Shown here in pieces: positions 1 through 8,626 of a stretch of DNA of 31,240 bases. The translations under genes were made by a program, and so were the position numbers. Location: NCBI GenBank assembly GCA_002477625.1, contig DLQQ01000086.1, forward strand, positions 3,757 to 34,996, in the 5' to 3' direction. Below the pieces are notes generated by a model. It worked only from the letters and a program-made list of their open reading frames with translations, ran no database searches and was not told the origin of the DNA. The number at the start of each line of letters is the position of its first letter. Position 1 is the stretch's first letter. Source of the DNA: Candidatus Arcticimaribacter sp. UBA7428. Lineage in GTDB: Bacteria; Bacteroidota; Bacteroidia; Flavobacteriales; Flavobacteriaceae.

Positions 1-291
1 AAGGTAAATGGTCTTGCATCCAACCTAACCGCAGCAAATGGCAGTGCTGGAATTCGGATTGTACAAGATGCGTTCTGTAAGCAATTGATTGAAGGTTTCG
101 GAGAACCTATTGTTTCTACCTCAGCAAATGTTAGCGGAAATAACAGTCCAAAAGAATACAATGAAATCGACCAACTCATTTTGGATGGTGTTGACTATAT
201 CGTAGCTTTGAGAACAAATGAAATTAGAACAAACCCCTCGACTTTAATATCTATTGAAGCCAATGGAGCCCTTAAAACGCTAAGAGCATAA
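1..291 (+). CDS. tsaC: L-threonylcarbamoyladenylate synthase (TsaC/Sua5/YrdC family), C-terminal part, cut by window edge
   Basis: The frame is open from base 1 and ends at TAA 289-291, so only the last 96 residues are present; the true start lies outside the window. The segment EPIVSTSANVSG is the hallmark C-terminal motif of the YrdC/Sua5 fold, and the preceding stretch (LASNLTAANGSAGIRIV) also fits the family. The family makes threonylcarbamoyl-AMP from threonine, bicarbonate and ATP, the first step of t6A37 modification of ANN-decoding tRNAs in the cytoplasm. The short end after STSANVSG suggests the TsaC form rather than the long Sua5 form with an extra C-terminal domain. The next gene, a CCA-adding enzyme, starts 2 bases after the stop, so two tRNA-maturation genes are probably co-transcribed. 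An internal TTG at 85 is not a credible start, because the motif-bearing frame continues upstream of it. Confidence 0.88.
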   Translation, partial: KVNGLASNLTAANGSAGIRIVQDAFCKQLIEGFGEPIVSTSANVSGNNSPKEYNEIDQLILDGVDYIVALRTNEIRTNPSTLISIEANGALKTLRA

Positions 292-293
292 TC

Positions 294-1727
294 ATGTTGA
301 AAACGGACTTTAAAGAAATTTTAAACAGTCAGCTTTTTAAAACTGTTGGTGAAACAGCTGATGAGCTTGGGCTGGAGACTTATGCGATTGGCGGTTTCGT
401 TCGAGATCATTTACTGGACAGGAAAAGAAAGAATACTGATATCGACTTTGTGGTCCTTGGCTCAGGAATTAAACTCGCTCAAGAGGTACAAAAAAAATTA
501 CCCAAGGCAACTAAAGTTCAGGTTTTTAAAACCTACGGTACTGCCATGCTCAAATGGGAAGACATAAGTCTAGAATTTGTTGGTGCTAGGAAAGAGTCGT
601 ATACTTCCGAAAGCCGCAATCCAGAAGTTACAGAAGGGAGTTTAGAAGACGATCAAAACCGTAGGGATTTTACAATCAATGCAATGGCGATCAGACTAAA
701 CAAAGAAACCTACGGCACTTTACTCGATCCTTTTAACGGACTTGCCGATTTAGAAAAGGGTATTCTTAGAACCCCTTTAGAACCCGGAATCACCTATTCG
801 GATGACCCCTTACGAATGCTACGTGCTGTGCGTTTTGCTTCTCAATTGGGTTTTATAATTGAAAAGAAATCGCTGGATGCAATTAAAGAACATGCCGATA
901 GAATCTCGATCATCACCAAAGAGCGCTGTGTAGAAGAGATCAATAAGATCATGCTGTGTGACCAACCTTCTTTTGGTTTTTTATTATTGGATGAAGTTAA
1001 TCTTCTTCCCCTCCTCCTTCCTGAACTTGTTGATCTTAAGGGCATCGAAGAGGTAGAAGGGCAAACACATAAAGATAATTTTCATCACACTTTTGAAGTG
1101 GTAGATAATATTTGCCGAACTACAGATGACCTGTGGTTGCGCTGGGCAGCTTTGTTGCACGATATTGGCAAAGCTCCAACCAAACGCTTCCATAAAAAAA
1201 ATGGTTGGACCTTTCATGGACATGAATTTGTAGGTGCAAAAATGGTCTATAAACTCTTTAAACGTATGAAATTGCCTTTGAATGACAAGATGAAATTCGT
1301 TCAAAAGATGGTGTTGATGAGTTCACGCCCAATCGTTATTGCTGAAGATTTAGTAACCGATTCTGCCATACGTCGTCTTGTTTTCGATGCGGGTGAAAAC
1401 ATCAATGATCTTATTACCTTGTGTGAGGCAGACATTACGACCAAAAACCCAAAACGCTTTGAACGCTATCACAACAACTTTAAAGTCGTTCGTAAAAAAA
1501 TAGAAGAAGTTGAAGAACGGGATCACATCCGTAATTTTCAACCTCCCGTTTCAGGCGAACAGATCATGGAATCATTTGGTTTAGGTCCCTCAAAAGCAAT
1601 TGGTCAAATCAAAGAAGCGATCAAAGAAGCAATATTAGAAGGGATCATTCCCAACGAAAAAGAAGCTGCTTTGGAGTTGATGAAAGCGGAAGGAAAAAAA
1701 TTGGGACTAAAACTCATTGAAAAATAA
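294..1727 (+). CDS. cca: CCA tRNA nucleotidyltransferase with HD domain
   Basis: A 477-residue class II polymerase-beta-type nucleotidyltransferase. Visible motifs are GGFVRD (33-38) with the metal-binding DID (49-51), RRDFTINAMA (123-132), and DPLRMLRAVRFA (171-182), which reads the incoming base. A C-terminal HD phosphohydrolase domain follows, with HH at 264-265, HD at 289-290 (LLHDIGK) and HGHE at 308-311. The family adds or repairs the 3'-CCA of tRNAs from CTP and ATP without a nucleic-acid template; the HD domain can carry 2',3'-cyclic phosphatase or phosphodiesterase activity. Length and architecture match Bacteroidetes members. The ATG lies 2 bases after the tsaC stop, and heme A synthase starts 6 bases downstream, so this is an internal operon gene. 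An A-only-adding or poly(A) polymerase paralogue cannot be excluded by eye, but the HD fusion and context favour CCA addition. Confidence 0.93.
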   Translation: MLKTDFKEILNSQLFKTVGETADELGLETYAIGGFVRDHLLDRKRKNTDIDFVVLGSGIKLAQEVQKKLPKATKVQVFKTYGTAMLKWEDISLEFVGARKESYTSESRNPEVTEGSLEDDQNRRDFTINAMAIRLNKETYGTLLDPFNGLADLEKGILRTPLEPGITYSDDPLRMLRAVRFASQLGFIIEKKSLDAIKEHADRISIITKERCVEEINKIMLCDQPSFGFLLLDEVNLLPLLLPELVDLKGIEEVEGQTHKDNFHHTFEVVDNICRTTDDLWLRWAALLHDIGKAPTKRFHKKNGWTFHGHEFVGAKMVYKLFKRMKLPLNDKMKFVQKMVLMSSRPIVIAEDLVTDSAIRRLVFDAGENINDLITLCEADITTKNPKRFERYHNNFKVVRKKIEEVEERDHIRNFQPPVSGEQIMESFGLGPSKAIGQIKEAIKEAILEGIIPNEKEAALELMKAEGKKLGLKLIEK

Positions 1728-1733
1728 TATACT

Positions 1734-2777
1734 ATGAAAACAGGTTTTCGCTTTTGGGTTGGGGTTTCACTGGTATTGGTCTATCTGGTCATCGCAGCGG
1801 GAGCTATTGTTCGGGTTACTGGGAGCGGAATGGGGTGTCCGGATTGGCCGAAATGTTTTGGCTATTTAATCCCGCCTACGGATCGAGAACAACTGGATTG
1901 GAATGCGCAACACGAATACAATGAAGGCGAAGTGATCATTGTAGATGAAGTTCTACGAGTCGTAAAAATGGATTTCATCAGTTCTTCACAATACGTCGAA
2001 TCGAATTGGGAAACCTACACAAAACACGACTACGCCCATTTCAATGCCTTTCATACTTGGGTTGAATTCATCAACCGATTGGCAGGGGCCATGGCCGGAA
2101 TAGCCACATTAATCGTTGGATTACTTTCCATACGCTACTGGAAAAAGAAAAAAAGAATACCCCTACTCTCCTTAGTTGTAATTCTTGGGATGGGCTTCCA
2201 AGCTTGGTTAGGGAAAACGGTAGTTGATTCGAATCTACTACCAGCCAAGATCACCGTTCATATGGTCATGGCGCTCCTTATTGTTGCGCTCTTGGTATAT
2301 CTTTACGCCTTTACCTCTCCCCATAAAAAAGAAGCTATTAATCCTCCTGCCCTGATTAAAAAACTAGGGTTGGTTGCTTTAGGATTGACACTCATACAAA
2401 TCGGGATTGGAACTCAAATCCGACAATTCATTGATCTTCAAATTGATTTTTACGGACTGGACCAGGCAGCAAAATGGTTGAATCCAGCTCCATTTAAATT
2501 TTATTTCCACAGGAGTTTTTCAATTCTGGTAGTACTCATTAACGGATACTTGTTTTATGCACTGCGTAAAATGAATTTGAATTTCCCTGTTTTGAAATGG
2601 GTTTTATTCACACTCATCTGCGAAGTTTTAACCGGAATACTCATGTACTATTTAGATTTTCCTTTTGCCTCTCAACCCTTACATTTGCTCTTAGCTTCGC
2701 TTTTATTTGGTGCACAACTTTATTTTTTATTCCAATTATTCAATCACCACATTAACCGTCCTAAGCATGATTTATAG
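1734..2777 (+). CDS. ctaA: heme A synthase (CtaA/COX15 family)
   Basis: A 347-residue polytopic membrane protein with about eight hydrophobic segments. It begins with the family motif RVTGSGMGCPDWPKCFG (27-43), which holds a CtaA-type cysteine pair, C35 and C41. The enzyme oxidises the C8 methyl of heme O to the formyl group of heme A, the cofactor of aa3-type cytochrome oxidase, so an aerobic chain is implied. Candidate heme-ligand histidines are H107, H176, H259 and H317. The helix motif usually written E-x-x-H-R reads EFINR (111-115) here, so the expected ligand position is Asn114. A second cysteine pair, as in Bacillus CtaA, is not seen. A long loop (about 44-100) separates the first two membrane segments. 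The end overlaps the next gene by 11 bases, so the two are probably translationally coupled. Confidence 0.9.
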   Translation: MKTGFRFWVGVSLVLVYLVIAAGAIVRVTGSGMGCPDWPKCFGYLIPPTDREQLDWNAQHEYNEGEVIIVDEVLRVVKMDFISSSQYVESNWETYTKHDYAHFNAFHTWVEFINRLAGAMAGIATLIVGLLSIRYWKKKKRIPLLSLVVILGMGFQAWLGKTVVDSNLLPAKITVHMVMALLIVALLVYLYAFTSPHKKEAINPPALIKKLGLVALGLTLIQIGIGTQIRQFIDLQIDFYGLDQAAKWLNPAPFKFYFHRSFSILVVLINGYLFYALRKMNLNFPVLKWVLFTLICEVLTGILMYYLDFPFASQPLHLLLASLLFGAQLYFLFQLFNHHINRPKHDL

Positions 2778-3258
2778 ATTTAGAGTTATTCTAGACACTA
2801 AAGAAGATATCCTTCGCGATATTGAAACAGAAGCCACTGCCAGTTTGGAAGATTTTCATTACGCAATTGCTCAGGCATTTGGGTTTGGAGGACAAGAAAT
2901 GGCCTCTTTTTACAGAACCAATGAAAATTGGGATCAAGGTGAGGAGATTCCATTATTGGACATGGACGATGGAATTGTTCCGATGGGACAAGAACAAATA
3001 GACCAGGTTTTTGATGCAGAAAATCACCATTTGATTTATGTATACGACTTCTTGGACCTGTGGACGTTTTTTATTGAACTGATCGAAATTGGAGAAAAGG
3101 AATTAACCGTGCTCTACCCCAATTTAATCTTTGCCCAAGGCGAGGTGCCAGAGGAAGCGCCCCAAAAAGATTTTATAGCAGACGAAGGTGTTTCAGATGA
3201 ATTTGATGCAGACGATGAAGAAGGAATTGACGACTTCAATGATGCTGACTTCTATTAG
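2767..3258 (+). CDS. plasmid pRiA4b ORF-3-like family protein
   Basis: The protein is 163 residues from the ATG at 2767, where it begins MIYRFRVILDTKEDILRDIE. This resembles the start of the pRiA4b ORF-3-like family (strand 'YRFRVIL', then an alpha helix with 'LEDFHYAIAQAFGF' and a beta region 'MASFYRTNENWDQG'). I prefer this start to an upstream in-frame ATG at 2707: the extra 20 residues lie wholly within ctaA coding sequence and do not fit the family start. The C-terminus is very acidic (DADDEEGIDDFNDADFY). There is no signal peptide or membrane segment, so it is probably cytoplasmic. The biochemical function of the family is not established as far as I know. It overlaps ctaA by 11 bases and ends 3 bases from the convergent gene. 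Confidence 0.82.
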   Translation: MIYRFRVILDTKEDILRDIETEATASLEDFHYAIAQAFGFGGQEMASFYRTNENWDQGEEIPLLDMDDGIVPMGQEQIDQVFDAENHHLIYVYDFLDLWTFFIELIEIGEKELTVLYPNLIFAQGEVPEEAPQKDFIADEGVSDEFDADDEEGIDDFNDADFY

Positions 3259-3261
3259 CGA

Positions 3262-4335
3262 TCAGGAGTTCATCAAATTAGTCAAATTCATGTTTTTATA
3301 GTTTCTAAGTACATAAGAAAAGGATGCTTCCATCACTCCGCCCATATTGGAACATTCTTTGAAAGCTTCGTCTTTGGTGAATTTATACAGTTCTTTGGTG
3401 AGGTTATCGATATGCTCAGGTTTGGAAACCTGATCCATATTCATGATTTTTATAAGTTTATTTAAGCGTTTTCCAGCACTTAAAATCCGTTTTGCTAAAA
3501 TCGACCGTTCCTCAATTTTGTACTGAATAATGGAATTGGTGGAGAGCTTATCTTTAACTACGGAGATCATGGGATAGTTTTCTTTAAAAAACTGTGGTCG
3601 ATAGACCATCAGTTTCCCTTCAAAACTTTGTTGATCAAAATCAATGGCTCGGATTTGATAAATTACTTTGTCAAAATCATGGGTGGGGATCACCACATAA
3701 TTATAGGCTCGCATATCGCCCAACAAACGAATCATGGAACGTTCGTTGAACTTGACATACTCTTTAGCGATTTGGGCTTGCTCCGCTGGAGTACAATCAT
3801 CTAAATACTTCTCTATGAATACATCACCCGGGATACCTGCGATATGCTCTTCGATAAGGGTGGAGTCGTTAACTAAAAAATTGAGGTTATGCGGTGAAAG
3901 CATGTGTTCGAATTCCAATCCATAAACCCGAGAAGCATCTGTTTTCTTAACGTAAAAATAAGTGAAATTATCGTTTAAAATATTACGCACCTTAACCCGA
4001 AAGGGCTTAGAATTTCCAAATGTACAGTAGTCGATTGCATCAATATTGAGAAAAGGCATGGAGGATTCATTTCCATCGGAGTGCAATAAAGCGTATACTT
4101 TCTTTAGATTAAAATCTATTTCCACTCGTTCGCTGTCCGAATAATAGACGCGGACCCACAGCGTATCTTGATCGTTTGCATCAAAAACCACTACAGAACC
4201 AGAAAACCGTAGAAGGTCGTCGTAATATACAGGAGTATAGACCCAACGGCTGTGATGCTGTAAATATTTCTTTAGTTCATCTATAATGGGGTAAAATGGC
4301 TTTTTCTTAGAAATTAATTTTTCTTCCATGGGCAT
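3262..4335 (-). CDS. uncharacterised conserved-type protein with a possible protein-kinase-like motif series
   Basis: This is a soluble-looking protein of 357 residues without signal peptide or membrane helix. I do not recognise it as a named family. The order of motifs recalls the protein-kinase-like (APH/choline-kinase) fold: a strand with FYVKK (127-131, possible beta-3 lysine), a helix with E141/E143, a strand-plus-turn TLIEEHIAGIPGD (159-171) resembling an APH hinge, LLGDMRAYN (204-212) with Asp and Asn spaced as in HGDxxxxN, then RAIDFDQQSFEG (229-240) in the place of the metal-binding IDF. The usual His before GD is Leu here. The basic C-terminus (about 255-300) looks helical. The kinase reading is inference; function is unknown. 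The start could be Met1 or Met3 (4329). The gene stands alone, convergent with the pRiA4b-like gene and divergent from uvrB. Confidence 0.75.
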   Translation of the reverse strand: MPMEEKLISKKKPFYPIIDELKKYLQHHSRWVYTPVYYDDLLRFSGSVVVFDANDQDTLWVRVYYSDSERVEIDFNLKKVYALLHSDGNESSMPFLNIDAIDYCTFGNSKPFRVKVRNILNDNFTYFYVKKTDASRVYGLEFEHMLSPHNLNFLVNDSTLIEEHIAGIPGDVFIEKYLDDCTPAEQAQIAKEYVKFNERSMIRLLGDMRAYNYVVIPTHDFDKVIYQIRAIDFDQQSFEGKLMVYRPQFFKENYPMISVVKDKLSTNSIIQYKIEERSILAKRILSAGKRLNKLIKIMNMDQVSKPEHIDNLTKELYKFTKDEAFKECSNMGGVMEASFSYVLRNYKNMNLTNLMNS

Positions 4336-4343
4336 GCTTTTCT

Positions 4344-4351
4344 CAAAGGTA
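4344..4351 (-). promoter_or_regulatory. possible Bacteroidetes -7 box for the 3262-4335 gene
   Basis: The minus strand reads TACCTTTG, an exact match to TAnnTTTG, 8 bases before the start codon at 4335. I see no good TTTG partner 17-23 bases upstream, so the call rests on the -7 element alone. If it is real, the transcript leader is only a few bases long, or about 10 if translation starts at the second Met. Confidence 0.4.
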
Positions 4352-4399
4352 CTACTTTATTCCATTGATTTTTTTCTAAAAATGAGATGCATAAGCATG

Positions 4400-4429
4400 T
4401 TTCACATACGATCAAATTGCTTAAATTTA
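4400..4429 (+). promoter_or_regulatory. candidate promoter for uvrB-pnuC
   Basis: TTTC at 4400-4403 is followed after 18 bases by TAAATTTA at 4422-4429. This is one base off each of the Bacteroidetes elements TTTG and TAnnTTTG, at legal spacing. The ATG of uvrB lies 19 bases beyond the -7 box. Confidence 0.42.
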
Positions 4430-4448
4430 AAGCTTCATAAAACAAACA

Positions 4449-6437
4449 ATGGCTTTTAAATTAGTTTCGGAATTTTCACCTACAGGCGATCAACCAACAG
4501 CGATCAAACAATTGGTCGATGGATTTTCGAAGACCGAAAAATTCATGACACTACAGGGAGTTACGGGCTCAGGGAAAACATTTACGGTAGCCAATGTCGT
4601 TCAAGAACTCGATCGTCCTACTCTTGTTCTGGCACACAACAAAACCCTTGCGGCTCAATTGTATTCTGAATTCAAACTGTTCTTTCCAGAAAATGCAGTA
4701 GAATATTTTGTTTCATACTACGACTATTACCAACCCGAAGCCTATATACCCGTAACAGGAACTTATATTGAAAAAGACCTGTCGATAAACGAAGAGATCG
4801 AAAAATTGCGTCTAAGTACAACCTCTTCCCTCCTGTCTGGAAGAAGAGATGTAATTGTAGTTGCATCCGTTTCCTGTTTATATGGAATCGGAAATCCTGC
4901 CGAATTCCAAAAAAATGTAGTTTCCATAAAACGAGATCAAGTTATTTCGAGAACCAAGTTCTTACACCAATTGGTACAGAGTTTATACTCCAGAACCATG
5001 GCCGATTTTCAACACGGGAACTTTAGGGTGAAAGGTGATGTAGTTGATGTATATCCGAGTTATGCTGACACCGCTTTTAGAATTCACTTTTTTGGAGATG
5101 AGATCGAAGAGATTGAAGCCTTTGATCCGATCACTAATGAACGGATTGAAAAATTTGACCAACTGAATATTTACCCAGCCAATATGTTTGTGACTTCTCC
5201 AGATGTATTACAAAATGCCATTCATGCCATTCAAGACGATTTAGTAAAACAACTTGACTTTTTTAGAGAAGTTGGAAAACACTTAGAAGCTAAACGTCTA
5301 GAAGAACGCACCAATTTCGACCTGGAGATGATTCGGGAATTGGGCTACTGTTCTGGAATTGAAAACTATTCTCGTTATTTAGACGGTAGAAATCCGGGGA
5401 CACGCCCCTTCTGTTTATTGGATTACTTTCCGGAAGATTTTTTAATGGTAATCGATGAAAGTCACGTTACGGTTTCACAAGTTCATGCGATGTATGGGGG
5501 CGATCGAAGTCGAAAAGAAAACTTAGTTGAATATGGGTTTAGACTTCCAGCAGCTATGGACAATCGACCCCTAAAGTTTGAAGAATTTGAAAGTTTACAA
5601 AACCAAGTGCTTTATGTAAGTGCAACCCCAGCTGACTATGAGTTGGAGAAAACAGAAGGTGTTTTTGTAGAACAAATCATCCGACCCACGGGGCTGCTCG
5701 ACCCTATAATTGAAGTTCGCCCTAGTGAAAATCAGATTGATGATTTGATTGAAGAAATACAAAAAAGAACTGAAAAAGATGAACGAACGTTGGTTACGAC
5801 CCTCACCAAAAGGATGGCAGAGGAACTCACCAAATACATGAGTCGCATCCAAATTCGCTGCCGTTACATACACAGTGATGTTGATACCCTCGAACGTGTA
5901 GAGATTATGCAAGATTTGAGGAAAGGTGTCTTCGATGTTCTTATTGGCGTAAACCTCTTGCGAGAAGGTTTGGACTTACCTGAAGTATCCTTGGTAGCAA
6001 TTCTGGATGCCGATAAAGAAGGTTTTTTACGTTCGAATCGATCGCTTACCCAAACTGTTGGAAGAGCAGCAAGAAACGTAAATGGTTTGGCTATTTTTTA
6101 TGCTGATCGGATTACGAAAAGCATGCAGTTTACAATGGATCAGACAACCTACAGAAGGGAAAAACAAATGGAGTACAATATGTTGAACAATCAGATTCCA
6201 ACTGCTTTAAACAAATCTCTAGACAGTGCGTTATCTAAAAATTCTGTGGCTACCTATGCTTCAGAAAAAGAATCCAAGAAGGCTGCAGAAGAGGCAACAC
6301 GTTATTTAACCAAACCTCAAATCGAACAAAAAGTTCGAGACACAAGAAAGCTTATGGAGATTGCAGCAAAGGACTTAAACTTTGTTGAAGCTGCTAGTTT
6401 ACGTGATAAAATCAAAGCGTTGAAAGAACAATTATAA
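4449..6437 (+). CDS. uvrB: excinuclease ABC subunit UvrB
   Basis: A 662-residue superfamily-2 helicase-like protein with all UvrB landmarks. Walker A is GVTGSGKT (37-44). The damage-probing beta-hairpin is YYDYYQPEAYIP (90-101), the DEAD-like box is DESH (336-339), motif V includes GVNLLREGLDLPEVSLV (500-515), and motif VI is QTVGRAAR (535-542). The C-terminal UVR domain (about 625-660, KDLNFVEAASLRDKI) contacts UvrC. UvrB is loaded by UvrA at bulky lesions, verifies damage by threading one strand behind the hairpin, and recruits UvrC for dual incision. Length is normal. The stop codon overlaps the ATG of pnuC by one base (TAATG), which indicates translational coupling. No SOS operator is obvious upstream. 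Confidence 0.98.
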   Translation: MAFKLVSEFSPTGDQPTAIKQLVDGFSKTEKFMTLQGVTGSGKTFTVANVVQELDRPTLVLAHNKTLAAQLYSEFKLFFPENAVEYFVSYYDYYQPEAYIPVTGTYIEKDLSINEEIEKLRLSTTSSLLSGRRDVIVVASVSCLYGIGNPAEFQKNVVSIKRDQVISRTKFLHQLVQSLYSRTMADFQHGNFRVKGDVVDVYPSYADTAFRIHFFGDEIEEIEAFDPITNERIEKFDQLNIYPANMFVTSPDVLQNAIHAIQDDLVKQLDFFREVGKHLEAKRLEERTNFDLEMIRELGYCSGIENYSRYLDGRNPGTRPFCLLDYFPEDFLMVIDESHVTVSQVHAMYGGDRSRKENLVEYGFRLPAAMDNRPLKFEEFESLQNQVLYVSATPADYELEKTEGVFVEQIIRPTGLLDPIIEVRPSENQIDDLIEEIQKRTEKDERTLVTTLTKRMAEELTKYMSRIQIRCRYIHSDVDTLERVEIMQDLRKGVFDVLIGVNLLREGLDLPEVSLVAILDADKEGFLRSNRSLTQTVGRAARNVNGLAIFYADRITKSMQFTMDQTTYRREKQMEYNMLNNQIPTALNKSLDSALSKNSVATYASEKESKKAAEEATRYLTKPQIEQKVRDTRKLMEIAAKDLNFVEAASLRDKIKALKEQL

Positions 6438-7000
6438 TGAATTTAGCACTCGAAATTATAGCAGTAGGCTTGAGCCTTACGTTTCTGATTTTATTGATCA
6501 AAGAAAATATATACTGCTGGTTTTTTGGGATTACGGGTTCATTGGTCAGTATTTTTTTATTCTATCGCATTGGCCTCTATGCTGAGTCCATACTCTATTG
6601 TTACTATGTGCTTATTGGCTTTTATGGCTATCAGCTTTGGAATTCAAAAGCAAACGCCCAAGAACTCCCAATCATTGATGTGCTCCCCAAACAACACTTC
6701 AGCTATATTTTAATAGGCGTTGTCACCGCTCTTTGCCTCGGTTATTTTCTAGAAAATTACACCGAAGCCAGCAAGCCCTATCTCGATGCTTTCACTACAA
6801 TTTTTAGTTTTATTGCAAGTTATCTTGAAGCTAAGAAAATCCTTAGCGGTTGGTATTATTGGATTATTGTCAACGGCGTAACCCTGGGGTTATACCTAAA
6901 CAAAGAACTCTATATTTACTTTATCTTAACCCTACTCTACTTCGCCTTATCCTTTTACGGACTGCGAGAATGGAACCGAAAAATTAAAATTCAGGCTTAG
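6437..7000 (+). CDS. pnuC: PnuC family nicotinamide riboside/mononucleotide transporter
   Basis: A 187-residue integral membrane protein with about seven hydrophobic helices. It carries the PnuC core pattern WFFGITGSLVSIFLFYR (28-44) followed by a tyrosine-rich helix YCYYVLIGFYGYQLW (54-68), the region that lines the vitamin path in the SWEET-like PnuC fold. Members import nicotinamide riboside, with uptake driven by its later phosphorylation by NadR or another kinase; no nadR is in this window. The ligand could instead be another vitamin (PnuT-type thiamine transporters are close relatives), so substrate is inferred from general family annotation. The start overlaps the uvrB stop by one base. 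The stop overlaps that of the convergent S10 peptidase gene by 3 bases, leaving no room for a terminator between them. Confidence 0.88.
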   Translation: MNLALEIIAVGLSLTFLILLIKENIYCWFFGITGSLVSIFLFYRIGLYAESILYCYYVLIGFYGYQLWNSKANAQELPIIDVLPKQHFSYILIGVVTALCLGYFLENYTEASKPYLDAFTTIFSFIASYLEAKKILSGWYYWIIVNGVTLGLYLNKELYIYFILTLLYFALSFYGLREWNRKIKIQA

Positions 7001-8481
7001 TATTTTGCTGGTTTTCCGTTTGCTGCAGAATTTTTAATAAAGATTCGAAGATCCTCATTCGCTTTTATTAGATCCTCACGGCGTAAATACATCATATGCC
7101 CCGAGCGGTAGCCTTCGAAATGAAAACGATCTTTCATCTTTCCACTAGGGTCGACCTGCCATTGGGTGTATTTGGCGTTGAAGTAGGTTGTAGCTCCATC
7201 GTAATAACCCGATTGAATCAACACCTCCAAATAGGGGTTTTGAGCCATCGCTTGTCTTAGGTTATCACGCGTATTATCGTTGTCGTTGTTCCAGGGGCGA
7301 ACTGGGCCGAACATATTGTATTTGACATCGGTTTTAAAGTTCAGTTCTTTTCGGATGTAGTGATTAATCGCTGGTGTAAATGAATGCAACCAAGAGGTCA
7401 ATTCTGGACTGTAATCCGGACGCATACCTGCTTCCATTTTATCAATTCCAGTATAACGAGAATCTAAGCGCCCAATGGTTTTTCCTTCATCACGTAGTAG
7501 TTCTTTCCAGAAAAATGAATTCGGAACATCGAGGTTGTGCTGCAGAATTACATCCTCACTTAGCCCAGAGTAATAGGCCATTTGCTTTGCTATCTTTTGC
7601 TTTTCTTCTAAACTTAAAAAACCACCACGAATCAAGGCAGGCGTAAGCTCGTCAATTGCGAATTTTTCAGCCTTAGGAAGTATATCCGTCAAGTCCTTAT
7701 TCTGAAGCTCGGGTGCTAATTGTTTGTGGTACCAGGCAGCGGCAGTATAATAGGGTAAATTCAATGCAGAAGAAACAGGTCCCCCAACCCGCAACACTTT
7801 ATAATCCGCTGGAGAAACCATAATCACACCATTCAAATACATCCATTGCTGGTTTTGTAAAGCCAACGAAAGGCCCATTACGCGGGTTCCGCCATAACTT
7901 TCTCCAATAATGTATTTGGGCGCTTCCCAAAGCTGTTTTCTATTGACAAAGGTGTTCATCCACTCGGCCAAGTATTTGACATCCTCATTGATTCCAAAAA
8001 AAGTTTCTCTCTTTTCTTTTTCACCCGCGTACTCAATAATCCTAGAATAACCCGTATTGACGGGATTGATGAAAACAATGTCGGCAACATCCAACACGGA
8101 ATAGGGATTGGTTTGAAAGCCATAGGGCTGAACAGGATAGCCTTCCGAATCAATACGCAAAACTTTAGGACCAGTGTAGGCCACATGCATCCAAACTGAA
8201 GCGGAACCGGGTCCTCCATTAAAAGAAAAAATTATGGGCCGCTTGGCTTTGCTTTTATCATTGGTTCTTTTGTAATAGGTATAAAAAAGGGTAGCAATGG
8301 GCTTGCCATCCTCATCCCATACCGGCTGCGTACCGGTTTGTGCCTGATAATTAACAGCAACACCTTTTATCGTTGTGCTGTGGTTGGTCGTCACAAGGGT
8401 ATCAAGAGGTATTTGTCGCTCCTGAGCAAATAAGGAACAAGCAAACAGCGCATTCAAAACGAAGAAGTTTATTGTTTTCAT
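6997..8481 (-). CDS. exported S10 family serine carboxypeptidase
   Basis: A 494-residue protein with an N-terminal signal peptide (hydrophobic 5-18, likely cleavage after LFA at 19). The alpha/beta-hydrolase carboxypeptidase fold is shown by NGGPGSASVWMH (88-99, oxyanion region) and by GESYGG (193-198) with nucleophile Ser195. Asp428 lies in SGYYDGATTYF and His462 in YRSGHMMYLR, which completes the triad. S10 enzymes release C-terminal amino acids, usually at acidic pH, and in Bacteroidetes they are often annotated as exported peptidases. The protein probably acts in the periplasm or outside the cell and may help use peptides. The N-terminus contains LFAC (12-15), but Phe at the lipobox -2 position makes lipidation unlikely. 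It appears to be transcribed alone; its end overlaps pnuC by 4 bases. Confidence 0.92.
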   Translation of the reverse strand: MKTINFFVLNALFACSLFAQERQIPLDTLVTTNHSTTIKGVAVNYQAQTGTQPVWDEDGKPIATLFYTYYKRTNDKSKAKRPIIFSFNGGPGSASVWMHVAYTGPKVLRIDSEGYPVQPYGFQTNPYSVLDVADIVFINPVNTGYSRIIEYAGEKEKRETFFGINEDVKYLAEWMNTFVNRKQLWEAPKYIIGESYGGTRVMGLSLALQNQQWMYLNGVIMVSPADYKVLRVGGPVSSALNLPYYTAAAWYHKQLAPELQNKDLTDILPKAEKFAIDELTPALIRGGFLSLEEKQKIAKQMAYYSGLSEDVILQHNLDVPNSFFWKELLRDEGKTIGRLDSRYTGIDKMEAGMRPDYSPELTSWLHSFTPAINHYIRKELNFKTDVKYNMFGPVRPWNNDNDNTRDNLRQAMAQNPYLEVLIQSGYYDGATTYFNAKYTQWQVDPSGKMKDRFHFEGYRSGHMMYLRREDLIKANEDLRIFIKNSAANGKPAKY

Positions 8482-8575
8482 ATGGGCATTATTTTAAAAA
8501 AATTAATAGCCCAATAAATGTATAGAAAACAAATGAAACATATATTATTCATAGATCATTTCTGCTCAAAAGTGC

Positions 8576-8608
8576 TTTAGGAATTGAACCTTAAAAACCG
8601 TAGCTTTA
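8576..8608 (+). promoter_or_regulatory. candidate promoter for the flavoenzyme gene
   Basis: TTTA at 8576-8579 and TAGCTTTA at 8601-8608 are separated by 21 bases; each is one base off the Bacteroidetes consensus. The downstream ATG is at 8627. The 145-base divergent gap to the S10 gene holds nothing else I can identify. Confidence 0.38.
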
Positions 8609-8626
8609 AAAAACAAAACAAAAGCC

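Noticed and set aside
2707..2766. Upstream in-frame ATG for the pRiA4b-like gene
   Set aside because: The added 20 residues come from within ctaA and do not resemble the family start, which begins MIYRFRV at 2767.
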